In this document: positions 11,864-23,665 of the stretch, one piece after another
Position numbering within the stretch: the first letter of the stretch is position 1
How the letters are laid out: each line of letters opens with the position of its first letter
Assembly (NCBI GenBank): GCA_003956705.1
Contig: QZCP01000832.1
Span: forward strand, 67,633 to 131,632
Direction: 5' to 3'
Source: Brevipalpus yothersi
Taxonomy: Eukaryota; Arthropoda; Arachnida; Trombidiformes; Tenuipalpidae
DNA: 64,000 nt
Notes under the pieces: generated by a model
Told to the model about the DNA's origin: nothing
Databases searched by the model: none
The model's input: the letters and a program-made list of their open reading frames with translations, nothing else
Translations under genes and position numbers: made by a program

Positions 11864-14037
11864 TCAATATGGTTTCGAAACTGGCCTGCCACTGTCAACA
11901 GCATAAATAGGTGGTTTCCGATTGGTTAAATATCCGAACAATTTTTCTCCGATCAAATATTCTGGAGCACTACTCAAGGCTGGTCGAGTAGGTAATACAC
12001 TGGAATCAGCTATTCTTAAGCCATTAACACCTTTCACCTGGAGCTGGGGATTGACCACCGACATGGGATCCTCAGGATGACCCATTCGACAAGTTCCGGC
12101 CATGTAAGTGCTTGGAAAAACCAATGTCTGAGCAGCACATGCTAGGTATGGATCACTGTAGATAGCATATTCTCTACATGATGGAATGACTGATCGATAT
12201 ATACGAGTGCCGATTGCTCGTAGTGCTTGAGTGTTACCCAGTTTCAATGCTAATTTTAGACCATTTGTGATTGCTTGTAAATCTGTGGGATGGTCATTGT
12301 ATCGTGGGTTGATCATCATTGGACCTGAGTGATGGGATGATGTTATTTCAACCACTCCACGACTCAATGGTCTTGCCAGACAAACCATCAGAGTGAATGA
12401 TGGAGAATTTACGTACGGATGAAATACCGTTTTCCATGTTCGATGATCGATTCCATACTTTCTTTGTGCCCAAATTCCATCCTTGGTCACTAATCCTCCA
12501 GTGTAGAGCATGAGTTGTAGATCAGGCCAATGTCCAGTTTCATTGTAGCCATATACTTGAGATGGGAACTGACCAATTACATCGAAACCAGTAGTAGCGA
12601 AACGACCTGGAATCAATGGAGTCAATTAGTATACTAATATAATTTAATTTATATTGACAATCAATTTGGTAAATATTACCTGTTCCATTGTTCTCGTATC
12701 TCATAATGTTGTCTAAATCAAAGTCCTGATAGAGTTCGGATTCTTTCATATCTTTGAGGGCATAATTGAGAGCGAAAGTACAAATTGGACTCACAAGATT
12801 CTCACCAACACCTTCTAGTGGCATCACAGGTGATATATCATGTTTTATGAGTAATTTTTTGGGTCCAATACCAGAGAGCATCAATAGTTTTGGTGTTGAA
12901 ATGGGATCACCAGATATGATAATCTCCTTATTAGCATGTATTGTGTCCACAGAACCATGTCGTTCAACTGTCACTGATACGGCTCTATAATTGAAGACAT
13001 TAATTTTGGTCACCTGAGCACAAGTCACTATTCGCAGATTTGGTCGACTTTTTATCGGTTCAACATAACTTCGATAAGCTGAGTAACGGGATCCACCTTT
13101 CTGAATCATCATAGGAGTTGATAAATAAGCTCCAGAATAAGATGCATCAGATGGAATGTTAAGCTCTTTAGCACCACTTTTCACCGTTCTGGTGACCAAA
13201 TTTTCGAAAGGATCAGGCTCAATCGGTATCACTGATGGTGATCCATGGTAAGTTGCTGTAGAAAAAGATGTTCATTGCTAATATCAGTAATACTGTTTTA
13301 TATTATGAGACTTTTTCCTCAACTAACCATCATAATAACTTCCTTTTTTCTCAATCATCTGAAAATAAGGAACATTCAACTCGTATCGCCAATTTCTTAA
13401 TCCCAATTTTGTCCATGAATCATATTCCTGTGGACTGCCTCTAGTATATATGCTCGTATCGATATTGGTTGAGCCACCAAGACCTCGTCCAAAAGAGAAT
13501 TGGCATTGCTTTGGAAAGATTCACACACATTGATGAGATTGTATCCTTCAAATGATGGTGGCATGTATAGTATGCTGTGAAAAAATTTTCTCAATTAGCA
13601 AAGAAAACCTCACTTACTCTTTTCGGCATACCAAAGCATGATTTCTCTTGAGCAACCGTCTTATAACTATCTGTGTATGCTGTTCCTGGGAAAAGAATTT
13701 CCAGGCCAGGCACTTCAGCTAACTTGTGGAATGTCGGGCCACTTTCAATTAATAGGACAGTTCGATGAGGATCCTCGGATAAACGATTGGCCAATACACT
13801 TCCAGCAGGCCCGGATCCAACTTTTGAGTGGGAATAATATAGGGAGAAAATTGTTCATTGAATTTTTGAAATTTAATTGAACAAATTTAACATACCTATG
13901 ATGTAGTCATAAGTTGGTTCCCATGTCTCATCAGTGCATCCAAGTTGAGCTTCAGTTTTAAAATAAAGTTTCACAAGAAATGGCAATAATTTCAAAAGAA
14001 ACGGTGTCACTAGTAAGGCACTTAATGGATTGGCCAT
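11864..14037 (-). CDS. GMC oxidoreductase (glucose dehydrogenase-like) lacking both catalytic residues
   Basis: Five minus-strand exons: 14037-13896, 13820-13618, 13508-13328, 13255-12680 and 12606-11864; 614 residues. The N-terminus (from MANPLSALL) is hydrophobic and could be a signal peptide or anchor. The FAD dinucleotide fold is intact: VGSGPAG at 48-54, Glu at 73 (LLIESGP), and the GMC signature GRGLGGSTNID with YTRGSPQEYDSW. The start of exon 3 was fixed by a phase-0 join that restores PKRQCQFSFGRG. The C-terminal substrate domain is full length. The active-site motif normally HPxGT reads YMAGT, putting Tyr535 where the catalytic His should be. The usual NAP motif reads SAP, putting Ser580 in place of the Asn/His. 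Family members oxidise alcohols or sugars with FAD. This copy should bind FAD but may not oxidise by the usual base mechanism. Confidence 0.9.
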
Positions 14038-15136
14038 TTTCTCTGGACATGAGATTGGTGGAAATAGGGAATCTCAATCGATTATAATCGATAATTATCC
14101 ATCGAATTGGTGTGATGAGTTTTCACTAATTTGTCAATGAATGAATCGAATGGAATGATTTAATTTTCAAATTTTTCCTCATTCTTGTGATGCTAAGGCC
14201 GCTGGAATGGTCAGTAGATGATTGATTGCTCAAAGCCTGAAGCTCTACTCATCTCCAACGATTGATTAATCGTTGCACTTCCATGCTTCATCAGTGCTCT
14301 ATATCTCTGTCCAACAAGTTTTCGCCCACTTGAATCATTCGAACTGATATTGCTCATGATTTCATAGAATTTTCCACTCAATTTGGATCTCTCTTTGTTT
14401 GGCCACTGGGATCTCTTTGATTCCATCAGCAAGATCACTTTAGGCAGTCTAGCTGAGGGAATAAAAAAAATTTTCCATGACCATTCCTTCAATTTATTCA
14501 CAGAAAATAATGGCCATTGATATCACTGACTAACAAGTGTGAATTTAAATTCTATCACTCAATTAATACACTTTTAAGAACTTCCGGATTGCAGTTGATT
14601 TTCATTGATATTCATTTCATATTTCATAGTGATCGAAATTTTTTAATTCGATAAAAATGCCTCAAATTAACTCATTGTAGCCAACCAGCCTCTTTCAATT
14701 GGATAAATTATCTAAATCAGCCAAAAATTGATCAAAACTATAAAAAAGAGTATAAAATTCAGCGAAATCCACCAAACAATGCTAGAAATACAGTAAGAGA
14801 TATCTTTCAGAGTTTCAGCCAGAAAAACTTTTCTCCACTCATAGTGATCAGTTAAATTTTCCCTCCCTCATCTCGAATTTTATCAGAATTGTCATTATCA
14901 TGATCATTTCCGCCAATAAAGTTCCAAAAAAGAGAATTTTCCAACAAAATTAAACCCATCATGCAGTGCGATTGCGCGTGATTGCATGATGTTGTTGTTT
15001 TGGAAAAGATGTTTTCATGGTAAGATGTAAACATATATACAAGCATCTGAATCATTCTGTTTATCGTCCAATAATAATAGTTAAACAATTTCTTATTGGT
15101 GAGTGAGTAATTGTCAGGATATAGTGGTAAAGAATC
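14038..15136. other. Divergent intergenic region between GMC and UFD1
   Basis: This would hold both promoters. A 96-codon minus-strand frame at 14211-14501 has no recognised domain and ends shortly upstream of the GMC start; I do not call it a gene. Confidence 0.45.
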
Positions 15137-16341
15137 ATGTTCAGTTTTAATAATATGTTCAATGAACCCTTGAGACCATTTAATACTGTGTACCGGTGTT
15201 TTTCGGTATCAATGTTACCCGGAAGCTGGAGACAAGATGTTGAGCGAGGAGGTAAAATAATAATGCCACCATCAGCATTAGATCATCTGACACGATTGAA
15301 CATTGTCTATCCGATGCTATTCAAATTGACCAATGTGGCCACCAATCGTATAACACACTGTGGTGTACTCGAATTTGTGGCTGATGAGGGTAAAGTGTAT
15401 CTACCTTATTGGATGATGCGTAATTTGTTACTGGACGAGGGAAGCTTAATTCGTGTCGAATCAACATCATTGCCTGTGGCCACTTTTTCCAAATTTCAAC
15501 CACAATCAGTAGACTTTTTGGATATCACCAATCCCAAGGCTGTACTTGAAAATGCATTGCGAAACTTTGCTTGTCTAACAAGTGGTGATGTGATAGCAAT
15601 CGGTTATAATGATAAAGTTTTCGAATTATGTGTCCTCGAAACAAAGCCTGGAAATGCTGTTACAATTATTGAGTGTGATATGAATGTTGAATTTGCTCCT
15701 CCAGTTGGCTATAAAGGTAAACAAAGTGATTGTGTGTGTGTGCTTGTTTGCAAATGCGATTTAATTTTTTGATATCAGTTGATGAGAATCATCTTATCAT
15801 GAGCTGGTATCGTTTTCTAAGAATGTTTGCACAGAGAACTGAAGAGCGAAAAAATGACCAGTTTACGACGAACTTTGATAAGATCGATAAAACTTATGAC
15901 CTCCGTAGAGAGTTAAGAGTTGGATGTAGAGCAAAACTTTGTCAAGTTACTGGTCAAATTTTAATGAATGATTCTTTTTGAAAATTTTCCTCCTCCCTAG
16001 ATCCATCTGAGCGAATAGAATCTGCGGACAATGAAGTTTCACCTATGGATGATAGGAGCTCAGATGTCGGTGGCGAAGAGGCTACTCCAGCTGAGGATAG
16101 TTTTATAGCATTCACTGGCAAAGGCAATCGTCTTGATGGTAAAAGTAGAGCATTCACAGGACCTTTGCCAACAGTTTTCCGGATGCCAGCGAAAAGAGGA
16201 ATTCCAGATTATGATTTTCAACTGGGAACCTTGAGGTTCATAAGGACTCAAAAGTCAAAAGATACTCCAGCAAATGAGAAGAAAGAGAAAGTTTTTGAAG
16301 CTTTCAAAGGGCAAGGTAGCAGTCTATTGAAGAGAAAATGA
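15137..16341 (+). CDS. Ufd1: Ubiquitin fusion degradation protein 1
   Basis: Two exons, 15137-15716 and 16001-16341 (phase 1), 306 residues. UFD1 pairs with NPL4 as a cofactor of the p97/VCP ATPase that extracts ubiquitinated proteins, for example in ER-associated degradation. The N-terminal UT3 double-psi barrel is clear (GGKIIMPPSALD, HCGVLEFVADEG, YLPYWMMRNL, LPVATFSKFQPQ). It is followed by the acidic linker and the conserved C-terminus (GNRLDGK, KRGIPDYDFQLG, FIRTQ) that binds NPL4 and p97. The length matches the animal family. The intron falls after GYKG, before the disordered acidic part. An open frame inside the intron (about 15730-15980) is not used. Confidence 0.96.
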
Positions 16342-16799
16342 TGATTCATTAAGTGTTCTGTTCCATCGTTTGATAATGTATCTGAATATAAGTTTTCATC
16401 GGATCATTTTTCAAGAAAATAGATCTTAACTGATTAATTTTGAGTTTCTACAAAAATATTGACAGAGTATCAAGGGTGGAAAGTCTTATTTGAGATGATC
16501 AAAGTATGCAACATATCATGATATTATAATTGAGGGAGACAGGAAGAAACAAATTGTGACGATTGATTGATTTATCCAGATCAAACTGACTGTGATGGTG
16601 ATGTCATTCGAGGGGGGAGCGAGAAATGAGAATGAAAATTAGATTGTGGAAGATATTCTTTCAAGGGTAACCCAGAATGATGGATAAACTAGGAACAAAG
16701 CTATCGACTCATAAGATATGTGTAACAAAGTGAAATAAGGAGATTTCACGAACAATGAGGACGTTAAAACAATATAAATAAGAAGAGATAACAGCACTC
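16342..16799. other. Convergent 3' region between UFD1 and the second HP1
   Basis: No coding signal seen; should contain both 3' UTRs. Confidence 0.5.
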
Positions 16800-17582
16800 T
16801 CAGTTTGGCAGCCATTTGAGCCTATTTTCATAATACTTTATGACCACTTGGGGACATTTAACATTAGCCTCTTGAGCTGGAACCAAGTCTGAGGCTTTAC
16901 TGTTTTTCCATTTGATGAGAAATAGTAGCTCACTGTCTAATTGGATAGCACCAGTTATCTTTTCAGGCTCTAAGCCTCGAGCAAATCCTTCAACTCCACA
17001 GTCATCATCTTCATCACTCTCCTCCACTCGAGATATTTCCTGGAGAGGCTTTCTTTTTTCTTTGTTCTCTTTGGATTTATCATTTTCATTGTGATTTTTA
17101 TTTCGAGACTTTCGATTGAGTTTCGCTTGAGCTAGACTAGCTTTAGAATTAGAATTAGAACCAGATTTTCGCGACTTTTTGCTTGACGAAGCACTCGAAT
17201 GTGAGGACCGCTTTGATGAACCATTCGATGTTGATGGTGCCAATTTACGATTCTTTTCGAATTCAGCCAACAGCTCAGGGCATGATAAATTTTCCTCTGG
17301 TTCCCATGAATTGTATTTTTTATCCCATCCAGCCCATTTGATCAAATATTCTCTCTTATCAGTCACAGTGTTTATACGTTGATCCAAAATTTTTTCTACC
17401 ACGTATTCCTCTTCTTGATCCTCTTCATCTTGATCTTCATCCTCATCAGATGATGATGACAATATCACTTTTTTACCACGTTTCAACGCTTGATCAGCAT
17501 TAGAATCAGCCACTGAGTGGTTCGATTCATCACTTGAACTCTCATGAACTTTAAGTATACGTTTCTTTGTATCTGAAGACAT
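16800..17582 (-). CDS. Heterochromatin protein 1 (canonical copy)
   Basis: A single 260-codon open frame without introns. It has a Ser/Asp/Glu-rich N-terminus and a chromodomain at about 60-114 that differs from the HP1 at 4511 at only six of 55 positions. A long basic Ser/Lys/Asn hinge follows, then a chromoshadow domain at about 200-258 of standard form (GFARGLEPEKI, FLIKWKNS, DLVPAQEAN, CPQVVIKYYENRLKW). The C-terminal Trp needed for PxVxL partner docking is present. HP1 binds H3K9-methylated nucleosomes and bridges heterochromatin. It has no intron where the other copy has one between hinge and chromoshadow domain, so it is either a retrocopy or the other copy gained an intron. Confidence 0.95.
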   Translation of the reverse strand: MSSDTKKRILKVHESSSDESNHSVADSNADQALKRGKKVILSSSSDEDEDQDEEDQEEEYVVEKILDQRINTVTDKREYLIKWAGWDKKYNSWEPEENLSCPELLAEFEKNRKLAPSTSNGSSKRSSHSSASSSKKSRKSGSNSNSKASLAQAKLNRKSRNKNHNENDKSKENKEKRKPLQEISRVEESDEDDDCGVEGFARGLEPEKITGAIQLDSELLFLIKWKNSKASDLVPAQEANVKCPQVVIKYYENRLKWLPN

Positions 17583-18319
17583 TGTTTACTTTATTCTTCT
17601 TCCTCTTCTTTTACTTCGTCCGTTTTTCCAACCAATCAACAACTGATGAAATGTGTGTATCACTAAACATATACCTTACACAATCAGTTCCCAATAAATG
17701 CGTATGTGTATGCGGTAACCTACTTAACTGAAAACAAGAGAGAACATTCAACGAAACACAATCAATCACAATCAAATTAATTGAATAATGATTATAAAAC
17801 AATCAAGATGTTTCAAGAATCAAGTTTTTATCCACCAAAAAAATATTTAATGACAATAAAAATCCAATTTTTTTCGAAAAAATAATTCAAAATAAAAAGA
17901 GTCGATTGTGTCGCCCTCAATGTAGTGTTCATCAACTAAATAAGCTGCGACTTTTCCAATTGTAGGTCGCCTAATATTGAGTTTAGCGACCTCTTTTTCT
18001 TGCTCAATGCCATCTGTTGGGGAAGATAGCTTCTAGGTTTCGCTCTTGTTTTTGTTGATAAAATTTAATCTTTGAATGGCAAAATTTTTGATTTAATTTG
18101 ATCAGATTTTTTCATGTTATTTAATTGATGACATTTGATTTGATTTCTTGAGCAAGTAGTGATCATAAGCATCATCGTCATAAAGAGTGTTATAAAGAGT
18201 GTTGGGTGTTGTATCCTTTCTGATTGGTTGATTGTGTGTGTGTGTGATCCGTTTTGGCAACACGCTGTTTTGGTTAAGCGGCTATTCAATTGAGAGTGTA
18301 CACAATTGGAACAATTAAG
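17583..18319. other. Divergent intergenic region between HP1 and CSN6
   Basis: Promoter region for both genes. A TG repeat lies at about 18233-18246, some 75 bases before the CSN6 start, in the same relative place as the TG tract before the HP1 at 4511. Nothing else recognised. Confidence 0.5.
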
Positions 18320-19388
18320 ATGGATAGCAAAATGAATGAAAATGTTATGACCACCGCCAATATAAGTGGCTCATTGATTGCCCAATTGCATCCACTTGTA
18401 ATCATGAACATATCGGAACACTGGACTCGCCTTCGAGCTCAAAGTGCTTCCGAGCAACAGGTAATCGGTGCACTGATTGGTAAACAACAGGGACGAACAA
18501 TTGAGATTATGAATTCATTTGAACTCTTATTTGATCGTATTGATATGGACATTGTGATCGATCGAACCTACTATGACCAGAAAGAGGGTCAATTTAAGCA
18601 AGTTTTTCCAGATCTAGATTTTCTAGGCTGGTATACTACCGGTGATATTCCTGATGAAAGTGATATCAAAGTTCACAGACAAATCTGTGAGATTAATGAG
18701 TCTCCTGTTCTTCTCAAATTGAATCCTCAGGTAATTATTTAACTTGTATTGATGATGGTTACCATCCAATCTAACGCTTTTCTTTGTTAATAGGGGAGAA
18801 GCACCAAATTACCAGTAAAAATGTATGAATCAGTCATCGATTTGGTCAATGGAAATGCTAAAATGTTGTTCGTCGAATTGAATTTCACTTTAGTAACAGA
18901 AGAAGCTGAAAGAATTGGTCTTGATCATATGGCCAGGCTTTCATCTACACAACAGGTAACATATTGTGTTTGATGGCTCAATGATTTATAGCTTTCTTAT
19001 GTAATATTATATCCATTCTTTACTGCAGGGAGGAGACTCTCAGAACTCAGTTCTCGCTGAACACTTGAGATGCCAATTGAATGCTGTTAAGATGCTTCGT
19101 GATAGGGTTAAGATAATTTTGAGTTTTGTCAAAGATACCCAAGATGGCAACATTCCATGGAATCACGCAATTCTTCGTGAAGCTCACAATCTCTCACATC
19201 GCTTACCAGTAATCACTAGCCGGAAATTCACTGAACAGTTCTATAATCAATGTAATGATGTTGCCTTGATGACATACTTAGGTACTCTCACCAAAAGTTC
19301 CAACACTTTGAATCAATTTGTCAATAAGTTCAATGTTCTATATGATCGTCAGGCTATGGGCCGAAGAATTCGTTCCCTTTTCCTGTAG
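18320..19388 (+). CDS. CSN6: COP9 signalosome subunit 6
   Basis: Three exons, 18320-18730, 18794-18955 and 19029-19388, all phase 0, 310 residues. The ATG at 18320 is preferred; one at 18290 adds ten residues, and this end is not conserved in the family. The N-terminal MPN domain is unmistakable (LHPLVIMNISEHW, QQVIGALIGKQQGR, MNSFELL, FLGWYTTG), as are the C-terminal helices (EEAERIG, CNDVALMTYLGT, NQFVNKFNVLYDRQ). As in all CSN6 proteins there is no JAMM zinc site, so it is the structural partner of the catalytic subunit CSN5 in the complex that removes NEDD8 from cullins. The length matches the family. Confidence 0.96.
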
Positions 19389-19846
19389 AAAAATAGATCT
19401 CTTTATTTCTTCTCTTCCTTCGAAGGAATGTAAAATTCCAATAACAGCTAACTTGTCACGCTTTAAAACTTCCCTTGATCACTTTTTTCACGGATACTGC
19501 AAATTGTTATGAGCCATTATCAGTGAGAGAAAAAGAAATATCGCCATCAATCGAGGTTGCATCACAAATGTCTCAAAACTACCATAGGAGACAACCTCTG
19601 ATGGAACTTTATAATGCTTGACATGAATACCTGAGATTATGGATGGTTTTTAATAAAGCGTTTGGGTAAATGTCTGCCTCCTCCAAAACCATGAAATTTT
19701 GAGCCTCTTATATCGTTGAAGAGTGTGAAATACTAATACTCTACACGATGTTGAATATTGTGAAAATTCAACAGCTGGAAGAAATATGAGAGTTTTTGTT
19801 TCCACTTAACCCTCTAGAAAAGGAAAAGGTTTGTCGGGAATTCGGA
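19389..19846. other. Intergenic, boundary of housekeeping and secreted-gene blocks
   Basis: No coding signal beyond the CSN6 3' region. Confidence 0.45.
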
Positions 19847-20845
19847 ATGCGTCCAGCCAGATACGTTTTGTGGGTGTCAATGATCATTATCGCTTCATCC
19901 CATCGCGTTAAATCCTCACCTATTTACGATCGACGGCCTAAACTTGTTCATGAGCTAAATGAATCGACGCTCATTGAAAAATCAAGCGGGTAATGTATTT
20001 GAATTCTCATCTCTATGATGATTCTCTACCTCTCTACCAATTGAGATAATTTAAAGCGAGGAATTGATCTTATTTCAGAGTTTCTCGGAGACAGATGCTA
20101 TTCCCGATCTTAATCATCCTGATTTATAGTTAAGTTCTCACAATGACTACATTCTCATCAGCTATAGAGGGAAAGCTCAATATTTCTGTGAATTCTGATC
20201 GAGCGCAACTTTCATAATTTCAGATGGTGTTCAAGATTTGATTTTGAAGAAAACTCCTCGATGTTAAATATGACTCTAGCCTCTATGATTTTTGCAGTTT
20301 GAATCACCTTTTTGAACGTTCATTTTGATTGAGCTATATGAGGAAAACATTTCATTCCTCATAGACTCGTATACATTTGAACCTTGAGGAGATGATCGGT
20401 TTAGGCATCACTAGTAACTTTTTACCTAAATGTTTCATATTCTCTGGGTACCAAAATTTAACAATTATTTTTGAATTCCAGAAGTTTGCAAACAAGAAAG
20501 GGAGGTCATAAACTAGACTCAAATCATCGAAGAAGTATCAGAAACTCTAAAACGCAGGACGACGACGTCGAATTTCGAAAAGCTTGGGATTCCAAATTCA
20601 ATAAAGTACTCACGAAGGAGGACTATAAGAAAAAGACTCACGAATTGGCCTATGAAATGGCAGCAGAGGGATCTACTGATGCTGAAGTACTCAACAAGAT
20701 TATACTCAATTGCTTGGATCCAGCCAAGGAATGCAGTTTTGATATACATCGAATGAGAACAGATGCTTTAACACATCCTCCACCAACACAGCCTCAGCAA
20801 CCATATCCTACACAACCACATTCAGATGTCGTATTTGAACGTTAA
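19847..20845 (+). CDS. Secreted protein of unknown function, 168 residues
   Basis: Two exons, 19847-19989 and 20482-20845 (phase 2). The ATG at 19847 opens a signal peptide (MRPARYVLWVSMIIIASS). The mature part is charged (Lys, Asp, Glu, Arg) with predicted helical character (WDSKFNKVLTKEDYKKK) and two Cys (ILNCLDPAKECSFD), ending in a Pro/Gln/Thr-rich tail. I recognise no family. The first exon ends Ser-Ser-Gly at a GGGTAATG donor, exactly like the next gene at 21677. Both genes also carry a C-x(3)-DP-x(2)-ECS type motif, so they may be diverged paralogues. It is the first of five secreted genes in the same orientation. Confidence 0.6.
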
Positions 20846-21676
20846 TCAGCAAAAACTGAACCCAATGGCAGCTGATCAAGTCCAAGTCTGTGGCGTGAGA
20901 ATGGCTGTGAACTGTCAGAGCAGGTAAACGATTCCTTAGAGATCTTCTTCAAGATGGGGTTCCTGAATTTCATCCATCTAGATCGATTTTGCTATTTTGT
21001 CTAATGAAGATAAAAAAAATGGCGTTGTGTCGATCAATAACAAATTGTTCTGACGAAACCGATCATACGTTAATTAGCTCTGAACGCATGTTGGTATTGC
21101 CTCGTGGATAAGATATGAAAGATGGCTCAACTCTATCAGTCTCAGCATGCATAGCTTAATTTGTTGAATAGAGTTGCAAAGAATTGGATTGCATTGCACT
21201 CTAGTCCCTGAGGCATGATAGTTCTTATCTATCGGATTCCTTCTAATGTTTTAAGATATTTCATCTCAGGAAATATCTAATTGAAAAAAGAGACTCAAGG
21301 AAGAGGAATCAGAATCGATTTGGCATCTGGAAAATAAAAATTTGCTTCCTCTCTGAAGGCTATCTTACCCTTCGAATGATAGATGTATGATCAATTTGGC
21401 CTTTTCAATGTATATTACTTATATGAGAGTGGTGCATGAGGGCATTTTCTGGTTATTAGAAGATCTCTCTACAAAATTCCAAATTGTCTCCCATTCTATG
21501 GTGGACTTACTAGAATTTTCTTTAGAATTATCTCAATTCATGTGAAAAGTTGCATAATTTCTCTCGATTAATGGTGAACTCTACGAAACCTTAACAGCTG
21601 CTAGTAATCCGAGAGTCATAAGATGAATGAGTATTTTTTTTTTGCTTATAAAAAGAGAAGCTCACGAAAAATTGAA
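20846..21676. other. Intergenic, nothing recognised
   Basis: Only short frames; no domain or repeat seen. Confidence 0.45.
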
Positions 21677-23665
21677 ATGTATTCCGGTGGATACGTGTTT
21701 TTGGTGTCCTCACTCATAATTGTGTCATCATCGAAAGAAAATTTTTCAGTTGGTCCAGAGCAAAGTGGCAAGGAAACTGGACATGAATCAGAAGAAATCG
21801 TAAACAATGAATCATCAGGGTAATGTATATTTTCCTAGGGGCTGTATTTGAGCATGTTTCTCTTATATTCCATATTTTATGCTGCTTTATCGATGCAAAA
21901 AAGTGAATCAGCGAAAATAATTCAGATCGTACCCTATGGCCATTAGACATTTGTCTAATTGATGACTTTCAGAACAAAATTAGCTGCGTATTTTCCAGTG
22001 TTCCTATGAATTTTCAATTCGAACGTTATTTCCATTGAAAATGGTCAAAGTATCTTTTTGTTGTTGACGATGAGTGATGAATAGGAATCGAGCTACTGCT
22101 TGGAATATGAACGTTCTGCGCTTCAGTCACACATCAAATTATTGGACATGGAAGAGAATACATTGATGAAGCTTGAACTTTTAGTTTTCTCGTTGCACGG
22201 TGAAATGATCAACCCAAATGAGAGGACTAAGCATTGAATGAGAATTGAGATATGTCTCAATTCCATTGAGAAAATAATCTGGCCAATATATTTCAAAATT
22301 TTCTCCTAACATCCCATCTTCTCTTTACTGTCACATGTGCATCAAGAGGAAAACTTGGTAAGAACAGAAAGGTGGGAAGATTGGATTAATTCCTCAAACT
22401 TGATCAAATGAGAAAAAATGATCTCGTTTCACAGTCCGATAAATATGAAAAGGTTGGAAAGCCAGGTTCCAAGGATGGAATGAAAAACAATTATCTTACA
22501 AGAGGATTCCATGGTGGAATAAATGATGATTTTGTTGAAAAGCCAAATCAAATCAACATTGAATGCTCAGATCCTAGAGAGTGTTCTGTTGAAGGTAAGT
22601 TTTTTATCGAGACTCTCCCAAGTTTGTTTGACAAAAATCGGTTGAAAACGTGATCATTCGAGAACTCGTCCGACCTCAAATTCAATCCTGAAGCTCATCT
22701 GAAATATTTTCTGCGATTCAATTGATTATGAATGAATTTTCTTGGTACAAAAAACATCAACTACTACCTGTAGCTGTTGATAGAGGCTAACTTAGTGTTG
22801 AGTAGTAACTACATTTTTCAGAAAGTCTTCGATAAAATTTCCATTGAGATGGATGTGTACAATCTATTGTGATTTATAACTCATTTCCCTAGGATTTAAT
22901 CCTTACAAAGTCAATAATCCAACTAACCAGTATCCAGGATCTCCAGCACATCCACCATTTCCTCAAGGTGGTCAAGTAATGGTTCTCCCAGCTGGTTCTA
23001 TGATTTTTCTACCTGGAAATCGCCCAAGTTCTTCAGGTGAACCACAACCTGGTTCTCCAAATAATTCTCCTATTGGTGGCTATCAAAACAATCCTCCTAT
23101 CCGTGGTCCTGTAAACAGTCCTCCCATCAGTGGTCCTATGAACAATCCCTACAGTTGGGACTCTCCAAATAATTCTCCCGCGGGTGGTTATCCAAACAAT
23201 CCTTCCATCGGTGGTTCCATGAACAATCCTCACAGTTGGGACTCTCCAAATAATTCGCCCATCGGTGGCTCTATGAACAATCCCTACAGTTGGGGACCTC
23301 CAAATAATTCTCCGGCCGGTGGTTACCCAAACAATCCTCCCATCAATGGTCCTATGAACAATCCCAACAGTTGGGGCTCTCAGAATAGTCAACCTTTTGG
23401 TAGTTCAAACAACTTCTACAGTGGAGGTCCTCAAGTCACAAGCTATCAGCCACCCCATTCACCTAATTTACGGGCTAATTCCTTCCAAGGTGCTGCTCCC
23501 TCCGTTTATTTAACCAGCACCCAGAATCCTTCTTCATCCAATTCCTCTTCATCCACTAGCCCTCAGGATAGTGTGTCAGTTTCTTCTACCCAGGAAACCT
23601 CTTCAAGTCCCAAATCAACCAAGAGTCGAAGTGAGAATAGGATAAAAAGTTCAACAAGCAATTAG
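21677..23665 (+). CDS. Secreted Asn/Pro/Gly/Ser repeat protein, 365 residues
   Basis: Model of three exons: 21677-21819, 22413-22594 and 22893-23665. The second acceptor is the least sure, being chosen because it keeps phase 2 and the reading frame. The signal peptide starts MYSGGYVFLVSSLIIVSS. After a charged middle with the motif ECSDPRECS, residues about 158-275 are repeats built from NNSPIGG, GGYPNNPP and MNNPYSW units. The end is Ser/Thr-rich. Such a sequence should be disordered or fibrous and is rich in possible O-glycosylation sites. It may be a cement, silk, cuticle or mucus component, but this is only inference from composition. The donor context of exon 1 matches that of the gene at 19847. 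Confidence 0.65.

Noticed and set aside
14211..14501. 96-codon minus-strand frame upstream of the GMC gene
   Set aside because: No domain, no matching splice partner, and position fits the 5' flank. I cannot exclude a small gene.
15730..15981. Open frame inside the UFD1 intron
   Set aside because: Joining 15716 to 16001 in phase 1 gives the complete conserved UFD1 sequence without it.
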